DNA of 15,087 nt from JACQAI01 sp035507915 (GCA_035507915.1 DATJNS010000034.1:1-15087), one strand, 5' to 3'; shown: positions 7,096 to 15,087, counted from the stretch's first letter. Notes: generated from the letters alone by a model not told the origin. A program made the numbers and translations.

Positions 7096-7956
7096 GTGCG
7101 GTACATCGACATGCGATTGCGCCCACCCTTGCCGTCATGGATCGGCAAAGCGAACTTCGCCAAAGGAATCTTCTACCCGGTTCGCGCCGGCTTCGAGTGG
7201 CCACCGTCGGCGGAAGAGCGCTCGATGGAGCTCCTGCTGCGTGAAATGGACGACGCCGAGATCGAGTATGGCGTCATCATGGGAAGGCAGTCGATCGAGC
7301 CGCTGGGCGCGATTCCCAACGACGAGATCGCCGACGGCATCGCCGCGCATCCGACGCGGTTCCTGGGCTGGGCTGGCATCGACCTGAGCTGGCCGATGGA
7401 CGACTGCCTGTCGGAGATCCGGCGCTGCATCAAGCAGCTCGGCTTCAAGGGTGTCTCGATCGAACCGACGATCGCGCGCGACGCGACGTTCGCCAAGGCC
7501 GACGACCGCCGCCTCTACCCGATCTACGAGGAGTGTCTTCGGCTCGACGTCCCGATCAACATCTCGCTGAGCGCGGTGCTTCAATCGACCGTGAACCGAC
7601 CGTACGAGTTGAGCCACCCGGTTCAGCTTTACCAGGTCGCCAAGGATTTCCCGCGCCTCGACATCCACGTTGCGCACGCCGCCTGGCCTTACGTGATGGA
7701 GATGATCGGCGTGTGCTTCGTGTGCTCGAACGTGTGGCTCTCCCCCGATCAATACATGATCGGAATGGTGCCGGGCGCGCAGGAATACGTCAAAGCCGCG
7801 AACAGCTACTTCGCCGATCGGACGCTCTTCGGCACGTCATACCCGAGCAAACCGCTTACGGCGATGGTCAGGGCGTACGGCGAGTGGGGTTGGGCGACCG
7901 GCGTACGAGAAAAAGTCCTGCACGCCAATGCCCGGCGCCTGATGCGGCTGTCCTAG
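7096..7956 (+). CDS. Amidohydrolase-fold protein C, divergent paralogue of A and B
   Basis: This 286-residue protein starts at GTG 7096. It shares the subfamily signature: VRYIDMRLRPP at the start, MGR near residue 63, EPT near 124, DDRRLYPIYEE, NVWLSPDQY, FGTSYPS and a closing LHANARRLMRL. As in A and B, the superfamily metal residues are missing: Arg7/Arg9 replace His-x-His and Ser248 replaces the late Asp. The single central His194 in AHAAWPY is kept. It differs from A and B in the mid-barrel segment (about 155-180). There the GGN-x-GPD-x-x-YT-x-PEH block is replaced by SLSAVLQSTVNRPYELSHP, and an N-terminal loop is rich in aromatic residues (FYPVRAGFEWPP). This suggests a different substrate or partner. 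It is the last gene of the operon, after Bug 2, and converges on the CMD-family gene 40 bp away. Expected to be cytoplasmic. Confidence 0.84.
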   Translation: MRYIDMRLRPPLPSWIGKANFAKGIFYPVRAGFEWPPSAEERSMELLLREMDDAEIEYGVIMGRQSIEPLGAIPNDEIADGIAAHPTRFLGWAGIDLSWPMDDCLSEIRRCIKQLGFKGVSIEPTIARDATFAKADDRRLYPIYEECLRLDVPINISLSAVLQSTVNRPYELSHPVQLYQVAKDFPRLDIHVAHAAWPYVMEMIGVCFVCSNVWLSPDQYMIGMVPGAQEYVKAANSYFADRTLFGTSYPSKPLTAMVRAYGEWGWATGVREKVLHANARRLMRLS

Positions 7957-7964
7957 CGCCGACC

Positions 7965-7980
7965 CGACGCGGGCGCGTCG
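7965..7980. terminator. GC-rich hairpin between convergent genes, possible terminator
   Basis: CGACGC (7965-7970) can pair with GCGTCG (7975-7980) around a GGGC loop. It sits in the 40-bp gap between two converging genes, where a two-way terminator would be expected. No T run follows on either strand, so the call is tentative. Confidence 0.35.
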
Positions 7981-7996
7981 TCTCCGGCCGAACCCC

Positions 7997-8557
7997 TCAG
8001 CGCGCCATGCCGGTCGCGCCGGCGGGCACGTCGTAAAACGCCAGGGTCATCGCGACGCTGGTGTAATGGCCCATCAGCGTGATGACGTCCGTGATGCCGA
8101 CGTGACCGAGCGCCTTGACCGCGCGGTCGTGGAGGCCGCGCGGCACCCACCGCCCCTGGGACAGCACCATCGCCATCTCGTAGACGATCTGCTCGCGCGC
8201 GTCGTCGAACGCCACCGGCAGTCCGGCGACGAGCGCGTCGACCGTGGCGGGCGGCAGCCCGACTTCCTTCGCCCGTCGTTCATGGGCGGCCGTCGGATAG
8301 GCGGAATGAAAGCGGCTGGTGATGACGCAGACCGCGATCTCGCGTTCGCGCTCGCTCAGCGAATACTGACCGGCCTGGAAGTGCGCGCCGAACGGGCCGG
8401 CGACCTTCGCGAGCTTCGGATTGTGCACCCAGATCTTGGTCGGGCCCGGCAAGCGGCCGCGCGCCTCGATCAGCGCGTCGTAGCCCGCCTGCTGCTCCGG
8501 GGTCATCTTGTCGTAGGGGATTTCGGCATAGCGGCCGAACGTCGGAGTCTCGGACAT
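7997..8557 (-). CDS. Carboxymuconolactone decarboxylase (CMD) family protein
   Basis: This 186-residue protein starts at ATG 8555-8557 behind a purine-rich ribosome site (plus-strand 8561-8577). The CMD core lies at residues about 55-130: HFQAGQYSLSEREREIAVCV, then SRFHSAYPTAAHERRAKEVGL, then a helical stretch IVYEMAMVLSQGRWVP. The E-R-E-I-A and Y-x-x-x-x-H (His92) positions match the family of all-helical oligomeric proteins that includes 4-carboxymuconolactone decarboxylase. The AhpD-type CxxC pair is absent (only Cys77), so it is not a thiol peroxidase reductase of that kind. At 186 residues it is longer than true PcaC and belongs to the broader, mostly uncharacterised group. Its place facing the amidohydrolase operon fits a decarboxylase or hydrolase step on a related compound, but this is inference. 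Confidence 0.85.
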   Translation of the reverse strand: MSETPTFGRYAEIPYDKMTPEQQAGYDALIEARGRLPGPTKIWVHNPKLAKVAGPFGAHFQAGQYSLSEREREIAVCVITSRFHSAYPTAAHERRAKEVGLPPATVDALVAGLPVAFDDAREQIVYEMAMVLSQGRWVPRGLHDRAVKALGHVGITDVITLMGHYTSVAMTLAFYDVPAGATGMAR

Positions 8558-8782
8558 CGGTCTTCTTCCCTCCCTCTCGGTGTTGGCGTCTCGTTGATGA
8601 CGTGCGACGTGGTCGACCGGACCGCGCGCGCTCGGCCGGATGTCAGCGGTCGGACTTGCCGAAGAACGACGACAAAAGCGCGCCCGCGACGCCGATCGCG
8701 CCCGACTCGACGGTGTTCTGCGCGGTCTGCCCGGACCATTGCGGCGGCGGTATCTGCACCGGGCGTGCATCGGGGCTACGTC
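8558..8782. other. Gap between the MFS and CMD genes, with one doubtful micro-ORF
   Basis: Apart from the CMD ribosome site (8561-8577) I see no clear promoter. On the minus strand, GTG 8757-8759 opens a 38-residue frame ending at 8643, with a hydrophobic tail segment (GAIGVAGALLSSFFG). It has no Shine-Dalgarno and no recognised homologue, so I do not call it a gene. Confidence 0.4.
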
Positions 8783-10021
8783 TCAGTCCTTCGTCTCGGG
8801 CAGGAACAGCATCATGACACCCGCCAGCGCAAAGCTGCCGCCGCATAACGCGATGCCGCCCGCCAGGCTGAAGCGGGACCCAATGACACCGAGCACCGAT
8901 GGCGCGAAGGCCGAGACACCGCGGCCGATATCGAAGCAGAAACCCGAGCCCAGGCTGCGCACACGCATCGGATAAAGCTTGGCGAAATACGAGCCGAAGA
9001 TGCCCGAATAGGTGAAAAAGAACGCCATGATGGGGCCCATCCAAAACAACGTCTCGGGATCGCGTATGGTGGCGTAGAGCGGGACCGTGATCGCGCCGCC
9101 GATGAAGTTCAAAATCAGGGCCTTGCGGCCGCCAAGCTTGTACGCAAGAAAACCGAACACCTGGTATCCAATGAACATCCCGGTGTTCAGCATGGCCACG
9201 AACAGCGACATCTTGCCGATGTCCATGCCGCGCTCGGTGACCAGGAACGTCGGCACCCAGCTGTTGACGCCCCAATAGCCGATCAACGCGAAGCTCGATG
9301 ACAGCGTCCCGAATATGGTCAACCGCAAGACGCCCGGCGCGAATATCTCCCTGATCGGCACGTTTCCGGTCTTGGCGATCGCGCGCGCCTTCTTCTGCTC
9401 TTTCCAGCTCTGTGACTCGGGCACGCACAGGTAGACGTACAGCACCGCCAGGAGCGCGCTGGCACCGAAGAAGAACATCGGCCGCCAGCCGTAGCGGGGC
9501 AACACGACGCCGGCCAGCAGCGCCGCGCAGCCGAAGCCGATCGACCATGACGAGAACACGAAGGCCGCCGCGAGGCTGCTCTGCTTCGGCGGCCATGTCT
9601 CGTTGACCAACGCTGCGATGACGCCAAAGATGCCGCCGAGCCCGATACCGGCGATGAAACGCAAGACGAGAACCGTGTAGTATCCCGGCGCGAAACCGAT
9701 CGCGGCCGTGAACAGGCCGAAAATCCCGACACCGGTCATCAGCGCGGTCCTGCGGCCGTAGTTGTCGGCCAGCCAGCCCACGATGATGCTGCTCAGGCCG
9801 ACGCCAACCAGCGTACCGGTACCCAGCAGACCCGCTTCCGCCAGCGAGATGCCGAACTCCTTGATCATCAACGGCAACGACACGGCAAGGATCATGAAAT
9901 CGAGCGCATCGAACATGTAGCTCGAAAATCCGGCGACCAAGACGCGCCATTTGACCGTCAGGCCGCCGACCAGCCTGCGATCGCTCATCGGCAGAAAGTC
10001 ATCGCTGACGGTCATCGTCAT
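8783..10021 (-). CDS. Major facilitator superfamily (MFS) transporter, organic/aromatic acid type
   Basis: This 412-residue protein is predicted to have 12 membrane helices. The N-terminal helix carries YMFDALDFMILA (Asp38, Asp41). Aspartates in this helix are typical of the aromatic-acid:H+ symporter and related acid porters. Motif A is complete in the loop after helix 2 (GWLADNYGRR, 82-91). A PES motif ends helix 6 (201-203), YPMRVRSLGSGFCFDIGR marks the later cytoplasmic loop, and the protein ends LFLPETKD. Start: ATG 10019-10021 or the second ATG two codons later (10013-10015), which sits better behind the GGGG at 10025-10028. Proton-driven import of an organic acid is the likely role, but the substrate cannot be read from the sequence. 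It is co-oriented with the kinase upstream and the CMD gene downstream, and is the only permease in the window, so it may feed the adjacent catabolic genes. Confidence 0.9.
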   Translation of the reverse strand: MTMTVSDDFLPMSDRRLVGGLTVKWRVLVAGFSSYMFDALDFMILAVSLPLMIKEFGISLAEAGLLGTGTLVGVGLSSIIVGWLADNYGRRTALMTGVGIFGLFTAAIGFAPGYYTVLVLRFIAGIGLGGIFGVIAALVNETWPPKQSSLAAAFVFSSWSIGFGCAALLAGVVLPRYGWRPMFFFGASALLAVLYVYLCVPESQSWKEQKKARAIAKTGNVPIREIFAPGVLRLTIFGTLSSSFALIGYWGVNSWVPTFLVTERGMDIGKMSLFVAMLNTGMFIGYQVFGFLAYKLGGRKALILNFIGGAITVPLYATIRDPETLFWMGPIMAFFFTYSGIFGSYFAKLYPMRVRSLGSGFCFDIGRGVSAFAPSVLGVIGSRFSLAGGIALCGGSFALAGVMMLFLPETKD

Positions 10022-10083
10022 ATTCCCCGCGGTTGGCCGGCAACCGACGAACTCGATGTCACGTCGGAAAGCCCGACTTGGTT
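10022..10083. other. Short gap between kinase and MFS genes with two small hairpins
   Basis: CGGTTGgccggCAACCG at 10030-10046 and GTCGGaaagcCCGAC at 10063-10077 can both fold. Neither is followed by a T run on the minus strand, so they are weak terminator candidates at best. Read-through from the kinase into the MFS gene is possible. Confidence 0.35.
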
Positions 10084-13000
10084 CTAGGCAGCGTTGAATT
10101 CCGACTCGGTCTCCCCGTAAGGCAGGGTGAATTGGAAGATAGAACCCTGGGGGCTCGTCGTCGCCCAGAGCCGTCCCCCGTGCGCCTCGATGATTCCCCG
10201 GCAGATCGACAGACCCATGCCCAACCCGTCGGGCTTCGTCGTGTAGAACGCGTCGAAGATGCGCTCGAGATTCTCCGCCTCGATGCCGGGCCCCGAATCC
10301 CTGATGGTCACGAGAATGCCATCGGAATTCCCGCCGTCGGTGCTGATCTGCAAATCGCGCGATCCGATGCACTCGTTCATCGCTTCCATGGCATTGATGA
10401 TCAAGTTGAGAATGACCTGTTGGAGTTGAATCCGATCTCCCGCAACGACCGACAAGTCATCCGCCAACCGCATATCCACCACGACGTTGTTCTTCTCGGT
10501 TTCACGTTGCGTGAAGCCGATGACATCGAGAATCGCCTGGTTGATATCGAAACTGTCTCTCCGCGGCGGCGTTTTATTGACGAAGGCGCGAATCCTGCCG
10601 ATGATCTCGCCGGCGCGATTGCCGTCTCTCACGATGCGACCCAGGGCCAGCCGCAGTTCTTCGATGTTTACCGGGTCCGAACTCAGCAGGCGCAACGCCA
10701 ATTGCCCGTTGATGACCGTTCCCGCGATCGGCTGGTTGACCTCATGGGCAATCGACGCCGACAGATGCCCCATCGTTGCGACGCGATTCGCGTGCGCCAG
10801 CTCCATTTGTATTTCGTGATATCGGCGCTCGCTTTCCCGGATCAGCGCTTCGGCTTTCTTTCCTTCGGTCAAGTCGAGCACGAAGGATACGCCTTCGATT
10901 CCTTCCTCTTCGAATTTCGCGGCGCCGACCAGCACCGGCACGCGGCTGCCGTCTTTCCGGATGTACTCCTTCTCGTACGGCTGGGACGCGCCGGTCGCGC
11001 GCAATTCGGACAGACGAGCCTGGTCGGCGCTGCTCCATTCCGCCGGCGTCAGGTTCTTCCAGTTCAGCCGCCCGCTCGCAAGATCGTCGCGGTCGTATTT
11101 CACGATGCGGAGAAACGCCTCATTGGCGTCGCTGATCCGCCCGTCGTCTCTCCAGATGCAGATGCCGATGATATTCGAGTCCACCAGCCGCCGGACCCGC
11201 GCCTCGCGTTCGCGAAGATCGCCGTAGAGACGCGTGTTTTCCAATGAAATCGCGGCCTCCGAGGCGAGCAGCTTGAGGATCGCCATCCGGGTCGGCGTGA
11301 ATACGTCGGGCGCCAGGTTGTTCTCGAGGTAGAGCACGCCGATCAACTTGGTCTGTTTCAGCAGCGCCAGGCAGAGGACCGAGCGTGCCCGATGACGGCC
11401 GATGTACGCGTCGTCCGAAAACGGATTTGCGACCGCCGCATTGCTCAGGAGGACGTTCTCTTTGGTCCTGACCACGTAGTGGAGGATCGACTCCGGCAGG
11501 TCTTCGGCCGTGACGTCGTCCTGTCGCAGACCGACCCTCACGGTGTCGTCGATCGTCGTGGCCTCCGCCTCTATCCGATAGGCGTCGCCGCGCGACAGGA
11601 TCAGCAGTCCTCGCGCAGCCCCGGCGTTCTCGATCGCCGTCCGCATGAGCGTATCGATCAGCTTTTCGAGGACGATTTCGCTCGATACCGCCTGTGAGAC
11701 CTTTATCACCGTGGCGAGGTCGAGATGTTCGACGGGTGCCAGAATCGCGTCGCTCGGGCCTGGGTCCACTGGCTTGAGATGCGGATACAAGCGATCGAGC
11801 TGCTGCACCTTGCCGTCGGCGCCCCAGCGCAGATAACAGGACCGTGCATCGCGCAGATAGGCGCGTGCGATCTTGTCGAGATCGCGCGAGGCGTAAAAGC
11901 GTCCCGCGACCTCGTTGGCGACCGCCTCGTTGTGGACGAAGCCGTTGGCGTGCGCCGATCGGATGGCCCGTTCGTAGAGCTGCTCGGCCTCGAGCGGGCG
12001 ACCTTGGATGCGGGCGATTTCAGCGCCCACCAGAGCGGCGCGGTTCTCGAAATTCTCAGGGCAATGCTCCGCCCACATTTGAAGCTGCCGATAATGTGTC
12101 GTGAGAGCATCGAGATGCTCCGCTCTCTCTTCGGGAGACGCGGAATTCCAGGCTGCCGCGTGCGACAGCGCGCCATAGAAGCGAAACTCGGCAATCTCGA
12201 ACGACGGCGATGTCCAAAGCAGCTCTTGCGCCCGCAACGCGGCCTCGACCGCCGAGGAATAATCCCCAGCAAAGAATCGGGCTTGCAGCTTTCGGGCACA
12301 GTACCAGAACTCGCAAATCACCAAGACGGGGCTGTTCGCCAGATTGCGCTCGAATTCGGACTCGTCGAAATCGTCGTGGTCGAGGCGGCCGAATTGGGGC
12401 GTCAGGCCGCGCAGCATTCGGATCAGCGCGAGCTGCGCGGCGATGAAGTTGATGACGATGCCGAATTGTGCCCGTCGCGCGAAAGCGAGGCCGTCTTCGG
12501 CTTCGGGCTGCACGTCGGAAAGCGGGTCGCCGACGGTCAGGAAATTCGTGACCAGCTGGCTGCAGCTGTATGCGCCGAACGTCAGGTCGCCGGCCCGGTA
12601 GGCGGCATCGAATGCCCGGCGTATCAGCGGGCGCCCCTCGGCGGCGTGTTTCGCCCATGGCAGGACAATATTGCCGAAGGACATGTAGGTGCGCGCCTGA
12701 TAGCGCGTCAAGCCGCGGGTTTCGACCAACTCGTACCCGAGCCTGCCGAACCGGAAACCGTCCGCGTAGTTGCCGAAGCGCTGGCCCGCGATGATCGCAA
12801 ACCAAACGTAGGCGAAGCACGCCGCATCGCTGTTGCCGTGTTCGAGGCTCAGATTCACCATGCGGCAGATGATGAGAGAACATAGGTTCTGGTCGTAAAA
12901 CAGCGCCGGCGTCACGGCCTCCGTCAGGACGTTCAGGAGGTCGAGGAGGTCCGGATCGGCCGTCATGGGCAAGTCGACGAGTTGCTCGATCGATCGCGTG

Positions 13001-15087
13001 CCCACGAGCGACCAGATGCGATCATATTCCCGCTTCGCCTCTTCCCTGGTCGGATGGGGAGACCAATCGGTGCCGCTGCGCCGAAGATAGTCGAGGCAGA
13101 CTTCCAGCCCGCGGTCGATCCGGCCCAATGACGTGTACAGCGTCAGGCGCAACCGTGTGACCATCGCGAAATCGTGGCCATCGCCGGCACGTTGCGCCAG
13201 CATCGTCAGGCGGGCCTCGGCGTCGGCCAGGTCTCCGGTCAGAACCTCGCATTCGGCCAAGAGATATTCGATCGAGAAGATGAGCGGATAGTTTTGGTCC
13301 CAGCAGTCGTCGGTCAAAAGCTGGCGGCCAGCCGTCAAATAGCCGATCGACGACGCATATGCCGTCGCGACCCGCGCACGCCGCCCGGCAATGAGATTCA
13401 ATCCGGCGACCCGTTCACGCTCCTCGACCGAGGTGAGGAGGTGAGCGCCGCGGTTGAACTGATTGACGATCTCGAAGATCGCCTCCTCCTGCCGGCCAGC
13501 AGGGATTTGCGTCGCGAGCAGCCGCCCTATCCGGACATGCGCTTCCGCGCGCAATTCGGCAGGAATCATCGAATAGGCGGCTTCCTGGACGCGGTCGTGG
13601 AGGAACCTATAAGAATCCTCCAAGCGAAAGATCACGCCAGCCTGAACCGCTCCCGAAAGTTGCGCGTGCATCTCCTCCAGGTCGGGGTAGGCCAGTCGGA
13701 GAAGGGCGAACTCCGGTCCGTTGCCGACGCAGGCGAGTTGCTGCAAAACGTTCTGCGTTTCGACCGGAAGCCGCTTGAGCTTCTCGATCATCAGGTCGAC
13801 GACGTTGTCGGTGTAACCCTTGGCATGGATGCGATTGACATCCCAATGCCAGCGTGCGGCGCCATGATCGAAGGCGAGCAACCGCTCGTCGGACAGCGCA
13901 GAAATGAACTGGGTGGCGAAAAACGGATTGCCTGCCGTCTTGTGATGGATCATCTGCGCCAGAGGCGCGGCATATTCCGGTTTGCAGTCGAAGGAATCCG
14001 CGAGCAGCTGCAACAGGTCGTCGCGCGCCAGAGGCGACAGCACGATGTCCCTTATGGTCGCGCCGGTGTGACGCAGCGCGCCAAGTTTGCGCATCAGGGG
14101 ATGGGCGGAATCGACCTCGTTGTCCCGATATGCGCCGATCAGCAACAAGTGCCGCAAGTCGCTTCGAGTCAAAAGATCCTCGAGAAGATCGAGCGTTGCG
14201 GCGTCGAGCCATTGGAGATCGTCGAAGAACAGGACGAGCGGGTGTTCCGGCCGGGCGAAAACGCCGATGAAGCGCCGACAAACCAGCCGGAAGCGCCCTT
14301 GCGCGTCGCTCAGCGGAAGCTCGGGCACCGGGAGCTGGTCTCCGATGATGTGCCTCAGCTCCGGAACCATATCGAGGATCAGCAACCCATTCGGATCCAA
14401 CGCTTGCCGAAGCGCCTCGCGCCATTTGCTCAGCTCGGCGTCGCTCTTGTTCAACAGCGGGCGAACCAGGCTCTGGAAGATCTGCGCCAAGGTGGCGAAC
14501 GGGATCTCTCGCTTGTATTGGTCGAATTTTCCCGAGGCAAAGAGGCCGCGGGACGGCACGAGCGGTTTGTGGAGCTCGTTGACGACCGAGGATTTGCCGA
14601 TACCCGGATATCCGGAAACGAGTATCAGCTCGGGTTTGCCGCCGGCGACGATGCGTTCGAAGGCGGCGAGCAGCGTATCGATCTCGGCGGCTCGCCCATA
14701 CAGCTTCTCGGGTATGAGGAGGCGGCTTCGCGCGTCATGCTCGCCGAGCTGAAAGTCGTCGATGCGGCCGGATTTTTGCCATTCGGCATGACAGCGCCGC
14801 AGGTCGCTCTCGACGCCGACGGCGGATTGGTAGCGATCCTCGGGAGTCTTGGCGAGGAGCTTCATGATGATGGCGGAGACGGCGGCCGGCACGTTCCCCG
14901 CTCGCTGATGGGGCGGCGGCGGTTGCCTCGCGATGTGACAGTGGACCCACTCCATCGGATCGGCGGCGCTGAACGGGAGGCTGCCGGTCAGCATTTCGTA
15001 AAGCGTGACGCCAAACGAGTAGAGGTCGCTCCGCGAGTCGATCGAGCGATTCATCCGCCCCGTCTGCTCGGGCGCCATGTAGGGGAG
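10084..15087 (-). CDS. Hybrid Ser/Thr kinase-AAA ATPase-GAF-PAS-histidine kinase (5' end beyond window)
   Basis: The C-terminal 1667 residues are present and the start lies past the right edge. Numbering from the first visible Met (codon 15078-15076): residues 1-95 are the back half of a Ser/Thr kinase C-lobe, with the MAPEQ motif, DLYSFGVTLYEMLTG and a closing DRYQS. Residues about 125-400 are an AAA/STAND-type ATPase, with Walker A GYPGIGKS (156-163) and Walker B LVLFFDDLQWLD (281-292). About 430-1110 is a long helical, TPR-like region. A GAF domain spans about 1119-1285 and a PAS domain about 1296-1405 (WRDDGRISDANEAFL, KDGSRVPV). The histidine kinase follows: H-box SIAHEVNQP with His1445, N-box NLIINAMEAM, G1 DSGPGI, F-box FDAFYTTK and G2 GLGMGL (1618-1623). 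It ends at TAG 10084-10086. All visible catalytic motifs of the histidine kinase and ATPase look intact. No receiver domain is attached and no response regulator is nearby. No transmembrane segment is evident, so it is probably a cytosolic sensor. The signal is unknown. Confidence 0.92.
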   Translation of the reverse strand, partial: LPYMAPEQTGRMNRSIDSRSDLYSFGVTLYEMLTGSLPFSAADPMEWVHCHIARQPPPPHQRAGNVPAAVSAIIMKLLAKTPEDRYQSAVGVESDLRRCHAEWQKSGRIDDFQLGEHDARSRLLIPEKLYGRAAEIDTLLAAFERIVAGGKPELILVSGYPGIGKSSVVNELHKPLVPSRGLFASGKFDQYKREIPFATLAQIFQSLVRPLLNKSDAELSKWREALRQALDPNGLLILDMVPELRHIIGDQLPVPELPLSDAQGRFRLVCRRFIGVFARPEHPLVLFFDDLQWLDAATLDLLEDLLTRSDLRHLLLIGAYRDNEVDSAHPLMRKLGALRHTGATIRDIVLSPLARDDLLQLLADSFDCKPEYAAPLAQMIHHKTAGNPFFATQFISALSDERLLAFDHGAARWHWDVNRIHAKGYTDNVVDLMIEKLKRLPVETQNVLQQLACVGNGPEFALLRLAYPDLEEMHAQLSGAVQAGVIFRLEDSYRFLHDRVQEAAYSMIPAELRAEAHVRIGRLLATQIPAGRQEEAIFEIVNQFNRGAHLLTSVEERERVAGLNLIAGRRARVATAYASSIGYLTAGRQLLTDDCWDQNYPLIFSIEYLLAECEVLTGDLADAEARLTMLAQRAGDGHDFAMVTRLRLTLYTSLGRIDRGLEVCLDYLRRSGTDWSPHPTREEAKREYDRIWSLVGTRSIEQLVDLPMTADPDLLDLLNVLTEAVTPALFYDQNLCSLIICRMVNLSLEHGNSDAACFAYVWFAIIAGQRFGNYADGFRFGRLGYELVETRGLTRYQARTYMSFGNIVLPWAKHAAEGRPLIRRAFDAAYRAGDLTFGAYSCSQLVTNFLTVGDPLSDVQPEAEDGLAFARRAQFGIVINFIAAQLALIRMLRGLTPQFGRLDHDDFDESEFERNLANSPVLVICEFWYCARKLQARFFAGDYSSAVEAALRAQELLWTSPSFEIAEFRFYGALSHAAAWNSASPEERAEHLDALTTHYRQLQMWAEHCPENFENRAALVGAEIARIQGRPLEAEQLYERAIRSAHANGFVHNEAVANEVAGRFYASRDLDKIARAYLRDARSCYLRWGADGKVQQLDRLYPHLKPVDPGPSDAILAPVEHLDLATVIKVSQAVSSEIVLEKLIDTLMRTAIENAGAARGLLILSRGDAYRIEAEATTIDDTVRVGLRQDDVTAEDLPESILHYVVRTKENVLLSNAAVANPFSDDAYIGRHRARSVLCLALLKQTKLIGVLYLENNLAPDVFTPTRMAILKLLASEAAISLENTRLYGDLREREARVRRLVDSNIIGICIWRDDGRISDANEAFLRIVKYDRDDLASGRLNWKNLTPAEWSSADQARLSELRATGASQPYEKEYIRKDGSRVPVLVGAAKFEEEGIEGVSFVLDLTEGKKAEALIRESERRYHEIQMELAHANRVATMGHLSASIAHEVNQPIAGTVINGQLALRLLSSDPVNIEELRLALGRIVRDGNRAGEIIGRIRAFVNKTPPRRDSFDINQAILDVIGFTQRETEKNNVVVDMRLADDLSVVAGDRIQLQQVILNLIINAMEAMNECIGSRDLQISTDGGNSDGILVTIRDSGPGIEAENLERIFDAFYTTKPDGLGMGLSICRGIIEAHGGRLWATTSPQGSIFQFTLPYGETESEFNAA

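Noticed and set aside
10022..10372. In-frame upstream extension of the MFS transporter
   Set aside because: The extra 117 residues overlap the histidine-kinase ATPase domain in another frame and contain no membrane helix or MFS motif.
11725..12885. Plus-strand open frame of 386 residues
   Set aside because: It is antisense to the TPR-like region of the kinase, which is continuous and motif-rich on the minus strand. The plus-strand product has no recognisable domain.

Overview
The window is GC-rich, densely coded proteobacterial DNA. Three things suggest a soil or plant-associated alpha- or betaproteobacterium: two Bug/TctC-type periplasmic binding proteins, a HutC-type GntR regulator, and a giant serine/threonine kinase-AAA-GAF-PAS-histidine kinase hybrid. 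The sequence alone does not settle the genus. I see no rRNA, tRNA, CRISPR array, insertion sequence or phage gene.

Layout. Positions 1-247 hold no gene I can support. A predicted lipoprotein gene (248-1668, +) is split by an apparent one-base deletion at a GGG run near 1055-1057. A GntR/UTRA repressor (1722-2498, -) is transcribed divergently from a compact six-gene block (2564-7956, +). That block is, in order: Bug receptor 1, amidohydrolase-like A, amidohydrolase-like B, alpha/beta hydrolase, Bug receptor 2, amidohydrolase-like C. Several of these genes overlap or are only a few bases apart, so they are very likely one operon. An AT-rich imperfect palindrome containing TATAAT lies in the 65-bp divergent gap and is the natural candidate operator/promoter. 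Converging from the other side (all -) are a carboxymuconolactone-decarboxylase (CMD) family protein (7997-8557), an MFS transporter (8783-10021) and the C-terminal 1667 residues of the hybrid kinase (10084-15087), whose start lies beyond the right edge.

How the genes may work together (inference). The locus looks like an uptake-and-degradation module for a small organic acid or lactone/aromatic-type compound. Bug receptors and the MFS permease would handle capture and import. The alpha/beta hydrolase, the CMD-family protein and three amidohydrolase-fold proteins would handle breakdown, with the GntR protein sensing an intermediate. The kinase may be an independent signalling gene, although it reads toward the MFS gene with only 62 bp between them.

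The most unusual point is that all three amidohydrolase-like proteins start with an (M/V)R-x-ID-x-R-x-RPP signature. They have Arg-x-Arg where the superfamily has the metal-binding His-x-His, and Ala/Ser where it has the metal-binding Asp. One central His is kept. They look like a coherent subfamily of COG2159-type barrels without the usual metal site, accompanied here by orphan Bug receptors.
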